Shown: positions 16,717 to 25,374 of the stretch, piece after piece
How the letters are laid out: each line of letters begins with the position of its first letter
How positions within the stretch are numbered: the stretch's first letter is position 1
Program-made: the position numbers and the translations under genes
From: Gammaproteobacteria bacterium
GTDB taxonomy: Bacteria > Pseudomonadota > Gammaproteobacteria > Eutrophobiales > Eutrophobiaceae
Length of the DNA stretch: 64,000 nucleotides
Reading direction: 5' to 3'
NCBI GenBank assembly: GCA_028819495.1
Contig: JAPPLI010000100.1
Span: 1 to 64,000 of the forward strand
Notes under the pieces: generated by a model
Database searches by the model: none
The model's input: only the letters and a program-made list of their open reading frames with translations
Told to the model about the DNA's origin: nothing

Positions 16717-16758
16717 GGGGTCAGAGTAAGAAATTCGTAGAATTTTTACTCTGACCCC
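16717..16758. repeat. REP1 palindrome
   Basis: A full 42-bp copy with arms GGGGTCAGAGTAA and TTACTCTGACCCC and a core of AGAAATTCG type. It lies just after the MarR gene and is the first of a tight pair with the half copy at 16766-16787. Confidence 0.9.
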
Positions 16759-16765
16759 ATAATTT

Positions 16766-16787
16766 GGGGCGATTTTACTCTGACCCC
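16766..16787. repeat. Half REP1 copy
   Basis: GGGG then a truncated middle and ATTTTACTCTGACCCC. Only the right arm is complete. It is 7 bp after a full copy and upstream of the dehydrogenase gene's ribosome site. Confidence 0.75.
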
Positions 16788-16813
16788 ACAAATTTATTAA
16801 CAGGAGAATTTTG

Positions 16814-17902
16814 ATGGAATTAGCCGTTCTCGGCGGCGGTCACGGCAGTTACGCCGCTGCCGCAACACTCACCGAACAAGGTCACCAGGTGCGTTTCTGG
16901 CGCCGTGACAGGGACGCGTTTGAACCGGTATTGCAGTCCGGGTCCGTTAACATCTTGGACAGCAACGGGGAACGGGAGGTGAAGATACACCATGTGACGA
17001 CCGATCTCGCTGATGCAATCGGCGGGGTGGACTTGATAGTGAATCCCTTGCCGGCGCTGACCCATGAATCCCTGGCAAAAGCGATGGCGCCCCATTTAAG
17101 CGACGGCCAGGTCGTTTATCTTCCGCCGGGCACTTTCGGCAGCTACATCTTTGCCAGGGCCATGCGTGATGCAGGAAACCAGGCAAATGCCAGTTTTGCC
17201 GAAACCGGCACCTTGCCTTACCTGGCCAGGAAACGGGCGGCCAACCTGGTCGCCGTCAGCGGTTACGCCACCCGTTTGCCCACCGGTGTCTTCCCGTCGA
17301 AAAATTCGGACCATGCCTTCCCCATACTGGAACAGGCATACCCGGTCATCGAACGCATCGAAGACGCCCTGAGCGGCGCTTTGATGAATGCCGGTCCCAT
17401 TATCCATCCGCCATTAATCATGATGAACGCCGGTCCCATGGAGCATTTTGACGAGTGGGACATCCATAACGAAGGCACACAACCCTCCATCCGGCGCGTC
17501 ACGGACGCGCTTGATGGGGAGAGGATTGCCATCCGCAGAGCATTCGGCTACGCCCCGCCCCATTTCCCCCTCGCCGACCATTACAGCCTGGAAGGTGATG
17601 AGTGGATGTACGGCAACGCTGCCCATGAAAGGCTGACAGACAGCGCGGACTGGCGCGAACACATCGACCTGATAAACCACCGGTACATGACCGAGGATAT
17701 GGAGTTGGGACTGGCTTTGCTGGTCTCCTGCGCCGATTATCATGGGCTGGACACACCCGTATCCCGCGGCCTGTTGGCCCTCGGTTCGGCGATAGTGGGA
17801 CGGGATTTCCGTGAGACTGGACGAACACTGGGCAACCTGGGCCTTGCCGGTTTTGACCGTGATGCCCTGGCTGATCTGTTGTACGAAGGTATCCGCAGAT
17901 GA
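16814..17902 (+). CDS. Octopine/nopaline dehydrogenase-family NAD(P) enzyme
   Basis: A 362-residue two-domain dehydrogenase. The N-terminal Rossmann domain starts MELAVLGGGHGSYAAA (GxGxxxxA nucleotide motif). The C-terminal helical domain has GPIIHPPLIMMNAGP and a histidine-bearing APPHFPLADHY segment typical of the opine dehydrogenase family. Relatives reduce imines formed between an amino acid and a keto acid, or run the reverse reaction; the substrate here is unknown. ATG 16814 follows AGGAG by 7 bp. The end of the gene contains a CGCAGAT repeat, and a hydroxyacyl-CoA dehydrogenase gene begins 15 bp downstream. Confidence 0.87.
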   Translation: MELAVLGGGHGSYAAAATLTEQGHQVRFWRRDRDAFEPVLQSGSVNILDSNGEREVKIHHVTTDLADAIGGVDLIVNPLPALTHESLAKAMAPHLSDGQVVYLPPGTFGSYIFARAMRDAGNQANASFAETGTLPYLARKRAANLVAVSGYATRLPTGVFPSKNSDHAFPILEQAYPVIERIEDALSGALMNAGPIIHPPLIMMNAGPMEHFDEWDIHNEGTQPSIRRVTDALDGERIAIRRAFGYAPPHFPLADHYSLEGDEWMYGNAAHERLTDSADWREHIDLINHRYMTEDMELGLALLVSCADYHGLDTPVSRGLLALGSAIVGRDFRETGRTLGNLGLAGFDRDALADLLYEGIRR

Positions 17903-17919
17903 CGCAGATTTTCGCAGAT
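17894..17919 (+). repeat. Triple CGCAGAT repeat over a gene end
   Basis: CGCAGAT occurs at 17894-17900, 17903-17909 and 17913-17919. It spans the last codons of the opine-dehydrogenase-like gene and the start of the next gene. The stop codon falls inside the repeat. Confidence 0.8.
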
Positions 17920-18904
17920 GCGTATGGAGGATAAACGGATCCTGGCCGCAGGCGCCGGGCGCATGGGCAGGGGTATTGCCCACATGTTTGCCTATGCGGG
18001 TTATTCGGTGACGCTGCTTGACCTCAAGGAACGCGACGGTGAAGGATTCAGCCAACTGGCCGATGCCGCCCTGGCTGAAGTTGAAGCAAACCTGATATTC
18101 CTGTCCGGGCTGGGCCATATCAGCCGCGCCCAGGTAAAAAAAGTCCTTGAACTCATCCGGGTCAGGCCGCTTGCGAGCGCCGCCGGCGAGCTTGCCGCGG
18201 CTGATATCGTCATTGAAGGGGTTCCGGAGACCCGCGAGGCGAAACAGAACGCACTTGGACTGATAGGGGAGCATGTCCGCGCTGATACCATCGTGACCTC
18301 GACCACCTCATCCATGCTGGTGACCGAGTTACAGGAATGGACAACGAAACCGGAACGTTTTTTAAACACGCATTTCCTGAATCCAGCTTATCTTATCCCT
18401 CTGGTGGAGGTCAGCCCCTCCCCGAATACCGACGAAAGCGTTGTAGAAGACGTCATTGCCCTGTTCGAGGCCATCGGCAAGGTGCCGGTCAGGTGCTCGG
18501 CGTCACCGGGCCTGATCATCCCGCGCCTGCAATCGCTGATCATGGCGGAGGCCTGCCGCATGGTGGAAGAAGGCGTAGCCACGCCAGCAGAGATCGACAA
18601 GGCCATCACCCACGGTTTCGGTCCGCGTTATGCGACCCTGGGCGTGATGGAATTCATCGACTGGGGCGGCGTCGATATTCTCTACTATGCAGGCCACTAC
18701 CTCTCAAAAGCACTCGATTCCCCGCGCCACGCCCCGCCAGAAGAAGTGACAAAAATGATGGAAGACGGCCGCAAGGGCCTGCGCGAAGGCCGGGGCTATT
18801 ACGATTTCCGCGACATGGACGTGGAGGCCTGGCAAAAGGAAAAACTGACCCGCTTTGTCACCCTGCTGGGCAGCCTGGGACAGATCCCGAAACCCGGCGT
18901 CTGA
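17918..18904 (+). CDS. 3-hydroxyacyl-CoA dehydrogenase family protein
   Basis: A 328-residue NAD-dependent dehydrogenase. The N-terminal Rossmann domain has AAGAGRMGRGIA (residues 10-21); the catalytic-type histidine is in LNTHFLNPAY and the C-terminal 3HCDH dimerisation domain has KAITHGFGPRYATLG. The usual reaction is oxidation of a 3-hydroxyacyl-CoA to the 3-keto form. Start is ATG 17918 or ATG 17924, and neither has a strong ribosome site. It is likely co-transcribed with the preceding opine-type dehydrogenase. A REP1 palindrome separates it from the convergent cysC. Confidence 0.88.
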   Translation: MRMEDKRILAAGAGRMGRGIAHMFAYAGYSVTLLDLKERDGEGFSQLADAALAEVEANLIFLSGLGHISRAQVKKVLELIRVRPLASAAGELAAADIVIEGVPETREAKQNALGLIGEHVRADTIVTSTTSSMLVTELQEWTTKPERFLNTHFLNPAYLIPLVEVSPSPNTDESVVEDVIALFEAIGKVPVRCSASPGLIIPRLQSLIMAEACRMVEEGVATPAEIDKAITHGFGPRYATLGVMEFIDWGGVDILYYAGHYLSKALDSPRHAPPEEVTKMMEDGRKGLREGRGYYDFRDMDVEAWQKEKLTRFVTLLGSLGQIPKPGV

Positions 18905-18920
18905 CGATCAGGTAAATCCA

Positions 18921-18962
18921 GGGGTCAGAGTAAGAAATTCGAAGAATTTTTACTCTGACCCC
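18921..18962. repeat. REP1 palindrome between convergent genes
   Basis: A full 42-bp copy, with a GAAATTCGAAGAATTTTT core. It sits 17 bp after the hydroxyacyl-CoA dehydrogenase stop and 8 bp before the cysC stop, where a bidirectional terminator would be expected. Confidence 0.9.
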
Positions 18963-18969
18963 TTAATTC

Positions 18970-19590
18970 TTAATCAATCCGGATAATTCCCTTATCCTTC
19001 ATATATTCAACAATGATTTCAACCTCTTCCTCAAGCGTCATCCGGTCGGTTCGGAGATGGATCTCCGGACTTTCCGGTTTCTCATAAGGATCGTCAATCC
19101 CGGTAAAGTTCCTGATCTCCCCTGCCCTGGCTTTCTTGTACAGGCCCTTGGGGTCGCGCTGCTCCGCTGTCTCCAGCGAACAATCCACGTGTACCTCGAT
19201 GAATTCGAACTCCGCTTCCCGGTGCAGTTCCCGTACCCGGTCGCGATCCGCCCGGTAAGGGCTGATAAAAGCGGACAGGACCAGCAGGCCCGCATCCACA
19301 AACAGCTTGGAGATCTCGCCGATACGGCGTATGTTCTCCGTGCGGTCCTCCGCGGAAAAGCCCAGGTTCCTGTTTATTCCCATGCGGATGTTGTCACCAT
19401 CCAGCCGGTAACTCAGTTTTCCGAGTTCGTAAAGCGCCGCCTCCAGCGCGACCGCAATCGTGCTCTTACCGCTGCCTGATAGTCCGGTAAACCAGAGTGT
19501 CGCCCCTTTCTGCCCCAGAAACCGGTTCCGGTCCGCGCGGGTGATGTCTCCGTCATGCCAATGTACATTGGTCGCTTTTTGTTTTGTCAC
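18970..19590 (-). CDS. cysC: Adenylylsulfate kinase CysC
   Basis: Phosphorylates adenylylsulfate (APS) with ATP to give PAPS for sulfate assimilation or sulfation. The P-loop is GLSGSGKST, followed by [18 protein letters not shown], the family's substrate-binding segment, and [13 protein letters not shown]. About 206 residues from GTG 19590, near the usual length of about 200; a longer frame to 19710 would overlap the thiolase gene and adds no conserved sequence. No cysND or cysH neighbours are present, so it is an isolated copy. Confidence 0.92.
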   Translation of the reverse strand: MTKQKATNVHWHDGDITRADRNRFLGQKGATLWFTGLSGSGKSTIAVALEAALYELGKLSYRLDGDNIRMGINRNLGFSAEDRTENIRRIGEISKLFVDAGLLVLSAFISPYRADRDRVRELHREAEFEFIEVHVDCSLETAEQRDPKGLYKKARAGEIRNFTGIDDPYEKPESPEIHLRTDRMTLEEEVEIIVEYMKDKGIIRID

Positions 19591-19654
19591 GTTCTGTACC
19601 TGTGTATTCCTGTTCCGATAGAGCGGATGAGAGGAAAACAGTTTAACATGTAGC

Positions 19655-20863
19655 ATGAACCGGGATATATCAGGAACCAGGGTGAATAACGACAGAAAAC
19701 CGGTAGTCATCAGCTACGCGGCCGCAAGAGTAGGACGGCTGGAACAGGCGCGGTTCGAGCACGAAATCCTTTCAGATCTGGTCATCGATGCCGTGCGCTC
19801 CGCCAGCCTCGACAAGGCCGATATCGGTTCTGCCGTATTTACAGCGCCGGCACCCACCACGCGCCAACGGGCTTTCGCCACGTTCATGTTGAGCCGGCTG
19901 GGGTTGCGCTGTCACGGACAGGCCGCGGAGGTCAGTAACCTGGGCATTACCGGCGGTCTGGCCTTCGACCAGGCCTGCGCCGACGTCCGGGGCGGACGGG
20001 CTGAAGCAGCGCTTGCGCTGGGCATAGAGTACAACTCGGGAGTCGATGCGGCAACCATGATGGAATCCGCGATCCGTGCGGCAGGCGATGTAAATTTCCA
20101 GTCACCCTTCGGACTGACGCCTATAGCCTGGTATGCTCTGGACGCGGACCGTTACCTGTTTGAGACCGGGACCACCCGGCGCGATCTCGCTGCAATAGCA
20201 GTCAAAAACCGGCGTCATGCCATGCTCAATCCCCTCGCCCAGTTTCAAACCCCGCTAACGGTGGACGACGTATTGGAACAACCTCCCATTGTAGAACCGC
20301 TCGGGCGCTTCGATGTTCCGCCACGTAGCGACGGCGCCATCTGCCTGGTGATCACATCCGAGGAAGCGGCACGTGAACTTGGTAAACCCTTCCTGCGGGT
20401 ATTGGGACGAGGGTTTGCCCACGACGGGCGCCACCAGGTGGGTTGCACACCCCATGACATGACCGACTTTCCCGCCGCCCGGCAGGCAACCAGGCAGGCA
20501 CTGGAAGACGCAGGCACGGGGCTGGATCAAATCGGTGTGGCGGAATTATATGCCCCATGCACGATAACGGAGGCGCTGGTTACTGAAGCGATAGGACTTG
20601 TGGGTAAGGGTGGAGGCGCTGCCGCCGCGGCCAATGGTGAGACTGCAATCGGCGGGCGCATCCCGGTATGCACCTCCGGCGGTTGCCTGTCCCGCGGACA
20701 CCCGCCCGGACTGACCGCCCTGTACGGCATTGCCGAGATTTTCGATCAACTCACGCACGGGGCAGGCGAACGCCAGGTTGCCGGCGCCGGTCTGGGCCTG
20801 CACATGTGTGAACTGGGTAATTACAATGCCGCCCTTGCCCACGTGATGGATGCAGGGAACTGA
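19655..20863 (+). CDS. Thiolase-like protein without the canonical cysteine
   Basis: A 402-residue thiolase-fold protein. Thiolases normally acylate a cysteine in an NxxCxSG motif near residue 90, but here the matching segment reads [14 protein letters not shown], with no cysteine. The C-terminal region keeps a [14 protein letters not shown] segment corresponding to the GHP motif. A DUF35 zinc-ribbon/OB protein gene follows 2 bp after. Thiolase-like/DUF35 pairs include the Ltp2-type aldolases of steroid side-chain breakdown, which do C-C cleavage without acyl-cysteine chemistry, so an aldolase-like role is plausible. The missing cysteine is read directly; the function is inferred. Confidence 0.82.
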   Translation: MNRDISGTRVNNDRKPVVISYAAARVGRLEQARFEHEILSDLVIDAVRSASLDKADIGSAVFTAPAPTTRQRAFATFMLSRLGLRCHGQAAEVSNLGITGGLAFDQACADVRGGRAEAALALGIEYNSGVDAATMMESAIRAAGDVNFQSPFGLTPIAWYALDADRYLFETGTTRRDLAAIAVKNRRHAMLNPLAQFQTPLTVDDVLEQPPIVEPLGRFDVPPRSDGAICLVITSEEAARELGKPFLRVLGRGFAHDGRHQVGCTPHDMTDFPAARQATRQALEDAGTGLDQIGVAELYAPCTITEALVTEAIGLVGKGGGAAAAANGETAIGGRIPVCTSGGCLSRGHPPGLTALYGIAEIFDQLTHGAGERQVAGAGLGLHMCELGNYNAALAHVMDAGN

Positions 20864-20865
20864 TC

Positions 20866-21279
20866 ATGGATATCATCAAGGTCCCGAAACCTCTTCCACT
20901 CGTACCGGAATACTCCGAATTCACCGAGACGTTCCGGCAAGGTCTGGAAGCAGGGAAATTCATGACGACCGCTTGCGCGTCATGCGGCGCGTTGACGTTC
21001 CCGCCCAAACAACATTGTCCGGACTGCTGGTCGGATGACTTGAACTGGACTGAACTGTCGGGACAGGGAATCCTGTATGCAAGAACGACCATCCATGCCG
21101 CCGCCACACAATTCCGCGACGAGGTGCCGTTCAGTGTCGGCATTGTCGACCTGGAGGAAGGGGTAAGGTTAGTGGCAGGCTTGATCGATGACCCGGACAG
21201 AATTAAAAACGGCGATGCAATCAGGCTGGTAATATTGTCATACGAAGACGGGCTGTTATTTGCGGCAAGACCGGCGTAA
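20866..21279 (+). CDS. Zn-ribbon / OB-fold (DUF35) acyl-CoA-binding partner
   Basis: A 137-residue two-part protein. The N-terminal rubredoxin-like zinc ribbon is CASC...CPDC (about residues 39-57), and the rest is an OB fold with LYARTTIHAAATQF and VRLVAGLIDDP. DUF35 proteins form complexes with thiolase-like enzymes and help bind CoA substrates. It follows the thiolase-like gene by 2 bp, so the two are surely co-translated. No independent substrate clue was seen. Confidence 0.9.
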   Translation: MDIIKVPKPLPLVPEYSEFTETFRQGLEAGKFMTTACASCGALTFPPKQHCPDCWSDDLNWTELSGQGILYARTTIHAAATQFRDEVPFSVGIVDLEEGVRLVAGLIDDPDRIKNGDAIRLVILSYEDGLLFAARPA

Positions 21280-21389
21280 CCGGGTGGCCCGGGGCAGGAC
21301 TGTGGGTTATCCTGCATAGGGAAAATACGGCATTGCATAAATTTCTGCCGGTTTATGGTACTAGAATAAACATTGAGTGATCTTTCATC

Positions 21390-23768
21390 ATGGGGGTCGT
21401 TGTGGACAAAAAGTATTTCTTAGCGGCTGGATTCGGTTTCTTTTTTACATTGATTTCCACCCTGGCCGTCGCCCAGGCAGTGCTGGAAGAGGTCGTTGTA
21501 ACCGCCCAGAAACGCGAACAGTCCATACAGGACGTGCCGATCTCCATTACAGCCATCAGCGGGGAAAATCTATCAGCAAATATTGTACAGGACATTTTTG
21601 ATCTCCGTGCGACTGTACCCGCGCTTGAGATCAGGGGCATCGATCCACCCAGCCAGGGCGCTGCGTTTGCCATCCGCGGCCTGGGGTCTTCAGTGTTTAA
21701 CATGGGGTTTGAACCTACTGTCGGCACCTTTATCGATGGCGTTTATGTGAGTCGTTCCGGCCTGGTGGCGAGCAATGACCTGCTTGACCTGGACAGGGTT
21801 GAGGTATTAAAAGGCCCGCAAGGTACCCTGTTCGGCAAGAACACTACCGGTGGTGTCGTTCATTTCATCACGAATAAACCCTCGTTTGATGAAATGGAGG
21901 GCTTTGCTGAAGTAACCTACCAGGAATATGACCAGGTCAGGGTGAGAGGCGTACTTAATGTGCCTGTCCAGGATAACTTCGCAGCCCGTATCGCTGCTTC
22001 CTGGCATAATGGAGATGGATATCTTGATAACGCAAACGGCAAAGATATCAATGACCGGGACCGGTTCACGGTACGCGGCCAGTTGCTGTGGGAACCGAGT
22101 GACGATTTGAACATCCGGGTTATTGTCGATTATAGCGAAGTGGATGAAAACTGCTGTTGGGCAGTAAGACATACCAACAATCCGCTTAACCCGTTTGTGA
22201 ATGCGCCTTTGGCTGCAGCGATCGGTTCCAATCTTATTGACCCTCCCGATGTGGATAACCTCAGAGTAGCCTCTAATGGCGATCTGATTTTTGATGCCGA
22301 AGACTTCGGCATATCCGGTGAAATCAACTGGAAACTGGGCGATATAACGGTCACGTCCATCACCGCTTACAGGGATTACCAGGATGTGACTATCAAGGAC
22401 AATGACTTTACCGGTGTGGATATGCTGATTAATACGGATACCCTGCCGGAGGTGAGCATCATCTCGGAAGAATTCCGTATTGCCGGGGTGAGCGAAGACA
22501 TTGGATTTGCCCAGTCGCTTGACTGGGTCGTCGGATTCTATTACGCCAACGAGCAGATTCAGCGTACCCGGGAATTTGTCTGGGGATCACAAATCACTGC
22601 ATTTCCATTTTTCGCTCCTGGTTTGTTCGGCAATGTCCCGGGACGTGCATTCTTCGATGAATTCAGCCAGGACGTAGACACCATAGCCGGTTTCGGCCAT
22701 ATCACCATCGACATCAACGATAAACTGTCACTTACAGGCGGCATCCGTTACACCGATGACGAAAAAAGCGCCAGCCACAGGGGTCAGACAGGTATTCCGA
22801 CTGCGCCTTTCAATAACTTACCGCTTGCCGTAGTACACGACTTCGATGCAACAAGGGCAGACAGTGAGGCAACAGGCACTGCCAGTATTCAATATAATGT
22901 CACGGATAATGTGATGGGCTTTTTCACTTATAGCCGCGGTTATAAATCCGGCGGCATCAGCCTGAACAGGGACGCTGCCGGTAACGCACTGAGCCTGGGC
23001 GATCCGTTCCTGGGATGTCCTCCTGGAGGCACACCCGTGCCTGCATCTCCATTCTGCGCTTTCCCGCCGGCTGATCCTACATTCGAACCGGAGTTTGCCG
23101 ACCATTACGAAATCGGTTTCAAAAGTACGTTGTTTGACGGCAGGATGCGGTTAAATGCTTCTATCTGGAAAACAGAGTTCGAAGGCCTGCAACTCCAGAC
23201 ATTAAGAAGGGATGGTTCTTTTCAAGTCATAAATGTAGCAGGAGCAACTTCTCAAGGTATTGAAGCAGACGTAAATTTTGCTGCAACTGATTACCTGGAC
23301 GTCTTTTTCGCCGTACAGTTTCTTGATGCGGATTTTGCTGATGAGGTTCCGGGACTGACACCGGGATTGCCGGCGCTGGGCGGACAAGACATTCCTTTCG
23401 CTTCCGATATTACCGGAAATCTTGGAGCTAATCTCAGCTTACCGGTCGGTGACAGTGGCTGGGACTTTTTCCTTAACGGCAACCTGTTTTTCCGGACCGA
23501 GTATTTTTCCTTCACGGAACCGGATCCCGCACGCACCCAGAAAGCATATGAATTACTGAGTCTTCGGGGTGGCGTGAATTCACCGGACGGAAAATGGGAA
23601 CTCGCCGTGTGGTGCCGTAACTGCACAGATGAAAGGTATAAATACAGTGATTTTGCTATTCCTTTTGACGGTGCGATACTGGCGTTTCCGGGGACTCCTC
23701 TTGGAACTCTCTGGTCACATTATGGTTCACCAAGATTTATCGGGGTAACCGGTACTTTCCGTTTCTAG
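21390..23768 (+). CDS. TonB-dependent outer-membrane receptor
   Basis: A 792-residue receptor. The signal peptide (KKYFLAAGFGFFFTLIS...VAQA) is followed by a TonB box, LEEVVVTAQKRE. The plug contains IRGLGSSVF and VEVLKGPQGTLFGKNTTGG, and the barrel ends in the usual F (GVTGTFRF). It has its own start 110 bp after the DUF35 gene and is followed by two exported SnoaL/NTF2-like proteins on the same strand, which may act on the imported compound. Ligand unknown. Confidence 0.93.
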   Translation: MGVVVDKKYFLAAGFGFFFTLISTLAVAQAVLEEVVVTAQKREQSIQDVPISITAISGENLSANIVQDIFDLRATVPALEIRGIDPPSQGAAFAIRGLGSSVFNMGFEPTVGTFIDGVYVSRSGLVASNDLLDLDRVEVLKGPQGTLFGKNTTGGVVHFITNKPSFDEMEGFAEVTYQEYDQVRVRGVLNVPVQDNFAARIAASWHNGDGYLDNANGKDINDRDRFTVRGQLLWEPSDDLNIRVIVDYSEVDENCCWAVRHTNNPLNPFVNAPLAAAIGSNLIDPPDVDNLRVASNGDLIFDAEDFGISGEINWKLGDITVTSITAYRDYQDVTIKDNDFTGVDMLINTDTLPEVSIISEEFRIAGVSEDIGFAQSLDWVVGFYYANEQIQRTREFVWGSQITAFPFFAPGLFGNVPGRAFFDEFSQDVDTIAGFGHITIDINDKLSLTGGIRYTDDEKSASHRGQTGIPTAPFNNLPLAVVHDFDATRADSEATGTASIQYNVTDNVMGFFTYSRGYKSGGISLNRDAAGNALSLGDPFLGCPPGGTPVPASPFCAFPPADPTFEPEFADHYEIGFKSTLFDGRMRLNASIWKTEFEGLQLQTLRRDGSFQVINVAGATSQGIEADVNFAATDYLDVFFAVQFLDADFADEVPGLTPGLPALGGQDIPFASDITGNLGANLSLPVGDSGWDFFLNGNLFFRTEYFSFTEPDPARTQKAYELLSLRGGVNSPDGKWELAVWCRNCTDERYKYSDFAIPFDGAILAFPGTPLGTLWSHYGSPRFIGVTGTFRF

Positions 23769-23841
23769 CTTGAAGCCGTTATACATAGCAAATTAAATTG
23801 ATGGTGGCTGACTGCAACAGTTAGCCTTGGTCTTTTTAGCT

Positions 23842-24795
23842 ATGGTACTTCCCCGGCGCTTATTTTTAATTTTCCTGCTGTTTTGTCTTGTGAATCCCGT
23901 TGCAACGGGTGATGTTGCATGGATAGAGAAAAGTGAAGCCACGCGCAAGCTGATGCAGGAAATGGATAAGACCATTAATCAGGTGGACAGGAACAAGGCT
24001 TATCATGATTATATGAAATTTTTTGCCAGGGAACTTCAAGCTTATGGGTTGCTTGAAACAGGCGTAGCGGATTTAGAATACGTTAAACAGCACTATAAAC
24101 CGGTATTCGAATATTTCGATGATGGATCACTGGTAACAGACACACTGGTAGTCGCCGGAAACATGGCGGCTCAGCGCTATCATTCCCTGTTTACCCTTAA
24201 TGGTGATTTTGATGGTGTCAGCTACAAGGGCAAACTGGTTGCGATTAGAGGTTTTACATTTTTTGAATTTAATGAAAATGGTCAAATTATCAGGCGATGG
24301 TCCAATCATGACCACGCCTATCGTATGGAACAGATACTAGGCGCCTCAGGAAAAGAATCTGGAACAATTCTTTCAAAGAGACTCAATGGACCCGGTCTGT
24401 CCGCACAAAAAGTATCGGAAACTATACGGGCGCTCGTTGCGGCAAACAACCGGATACATGACCCGGAGTTACGAAAAAGTGCGACTATGGCCATATTTTC
24501 GCCAGCCGTTAAAGTATGGGGTGTCACCAAATCAGTAGCTGGATATGATGAATTATCCAGGTATTTTTCTGATATTTGGAAATCATTTCCTGACCTTGTA
24601 TTTATCCCTGGTGACTTACTATCCGCCTGGTCGTTTGGCGCGGTAATTCTGACAGGGCACGGTACACCGAAAGGAAATATCAAAAGTACTGATACTGACG
24701 TAGCGCCCGTTAAGATTACCATTGAATTGATTCTCCATTTCAATGATCTCTCTAAAATAGATTTAGTCTACCTCTATCAACATCCATTAGATTAA
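23842..24795 (+). CDS. Exported protein with two SnoaL/NTF2-like domains
   Basis: About 317 residues from ATG 23842 (a TTG start 5 codons earlier is less likely). A hydrophobic signal region VLPRRLFLIFLLFCLVNP opens the protein. Two NTF2-like units follow: residues about 35-165, ending in FNENGQIIRRWSNHDHAYRMEQ, and about 190-315, ending in HFNDLSKIDLVYLYQH. Such folds occur in polyketide cyclases, isomerases and small binding proteins. The double-domain exported form is unusual. It lies between a TonB receptor and another exported SnoaL-like gene. Confidence 0.7.
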   Translation: MVLPRRLFLIFLLFCLVNPVATGDVAWIEKSEATRKLMQEMDKTINQVDRNKAYHDYMKFFARELQAYGLLETGVADLEYVKQHYKPVFEYFDDGSLVTDTLVVAGNMAAQRYHSLFTLNGDFDGVSYKGKLVAIRGFTFFEFNENGQIIRRWSNHDHAYRMEQILGASGKESGTILSKRLNGPGLSAQKVSETIRALVAANNRIHDPELRKSATMAIFSPAVKVWGVTKSVAGYDELSRYFSDIWKSFPDLVFIPGDLLSAWSFGAVILTGHGTPKGNIKSTDTDVAPVKITIELILHFNDLSKIDLVYLYQHPLD

Positions 24796-24813
24796 CAGAT
24801 GGAGTAATTACAT

Positions 24814-25338
24814 ATGACAATCAGTAATACATGTTCTTGGAATCTGTTTAATTACATCTTTATATCCCTGATAGTTTTGTTCCCTTCACAAGCAAGCCAG
24901 GGTGATGACGCTTATGCAGCGCTTTCACAAGAGGAAAAACAAAACAAGCTGGTAATTGCTACAGCAATAATTGATGTCCTGAACAAGGGCCAATTTGAAA
25001 AAGTCGATGAGTTATTTGCAGATGAACTGGTCGAACATGATCCATATCAGACTAAAACGAAGTCCCCCAAAGAGAGCTTCATAGCCGCGGTGAATGCTTT
25101 TCGTTCTGCATTTCCTGACGGCGTTATGACTATCGAGAAACAAATTGCCGAAGGTGACTTTGTTTCAACAAGATGGAGCAAAACCGGCACACACATGGGT
25201 GAGTTTATGGGGATCCCCCCGACAAACCGTAAAATAACATTTACCGGAATATTTTTCGACAGGCTTGAAAACGGCAAGATTGTTGAGACCTGGGCAAACT
25301 ACGACCTTTTCGGATTGTTACAACAGATCAGAGACTAG
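24814..25338 (+). CDS. Exported SnoaL-like (ester cyclase) protein
   Basis: A 174-residue protein with an N-terminal signal (LFNYIFISLIVLFPSQAS) and one SnoaL-like domain. The domain shows the family pattern DELFADELVEHDP, a middle FRSAFPDGVMTIEKQIAEGDFVSTRWS and the ending RLENGKIVETWANYDLFGLLQQI. Homologues include polyketide ester cyclases and many of unknown function. The gene is 18 bp after the two-domain relative, so the pair is probably co-transcribed. The downstream neighbour is convergent. Confidence 0.83.
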   Translation: MTISNTCSWNLFNYIFISLIVLFPSQASQGDDAYAALSQEEKQNKLVIATAIIDVLNKGQFEKVDELFADELVEHDPYQTKTKSPKESFIAAVNAFRSAFPDGVMTIEKQIAEGDFVSTRWSKTGTHMGEFMGIPPTNRKITFTGIFFDRLENGKIVETWANYDLFGLLQQIRD

Positions 25339-25374
25339 CGGTTCTAAAACCGGACACCCCACCTATAGGACGCC

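Noticed and set aside
19591..19710. N-terminal extension of CysC up to 19710
   Set aside because: It has no match to the family, overlaps the thiolase-like start and makes the protein longer than usual.
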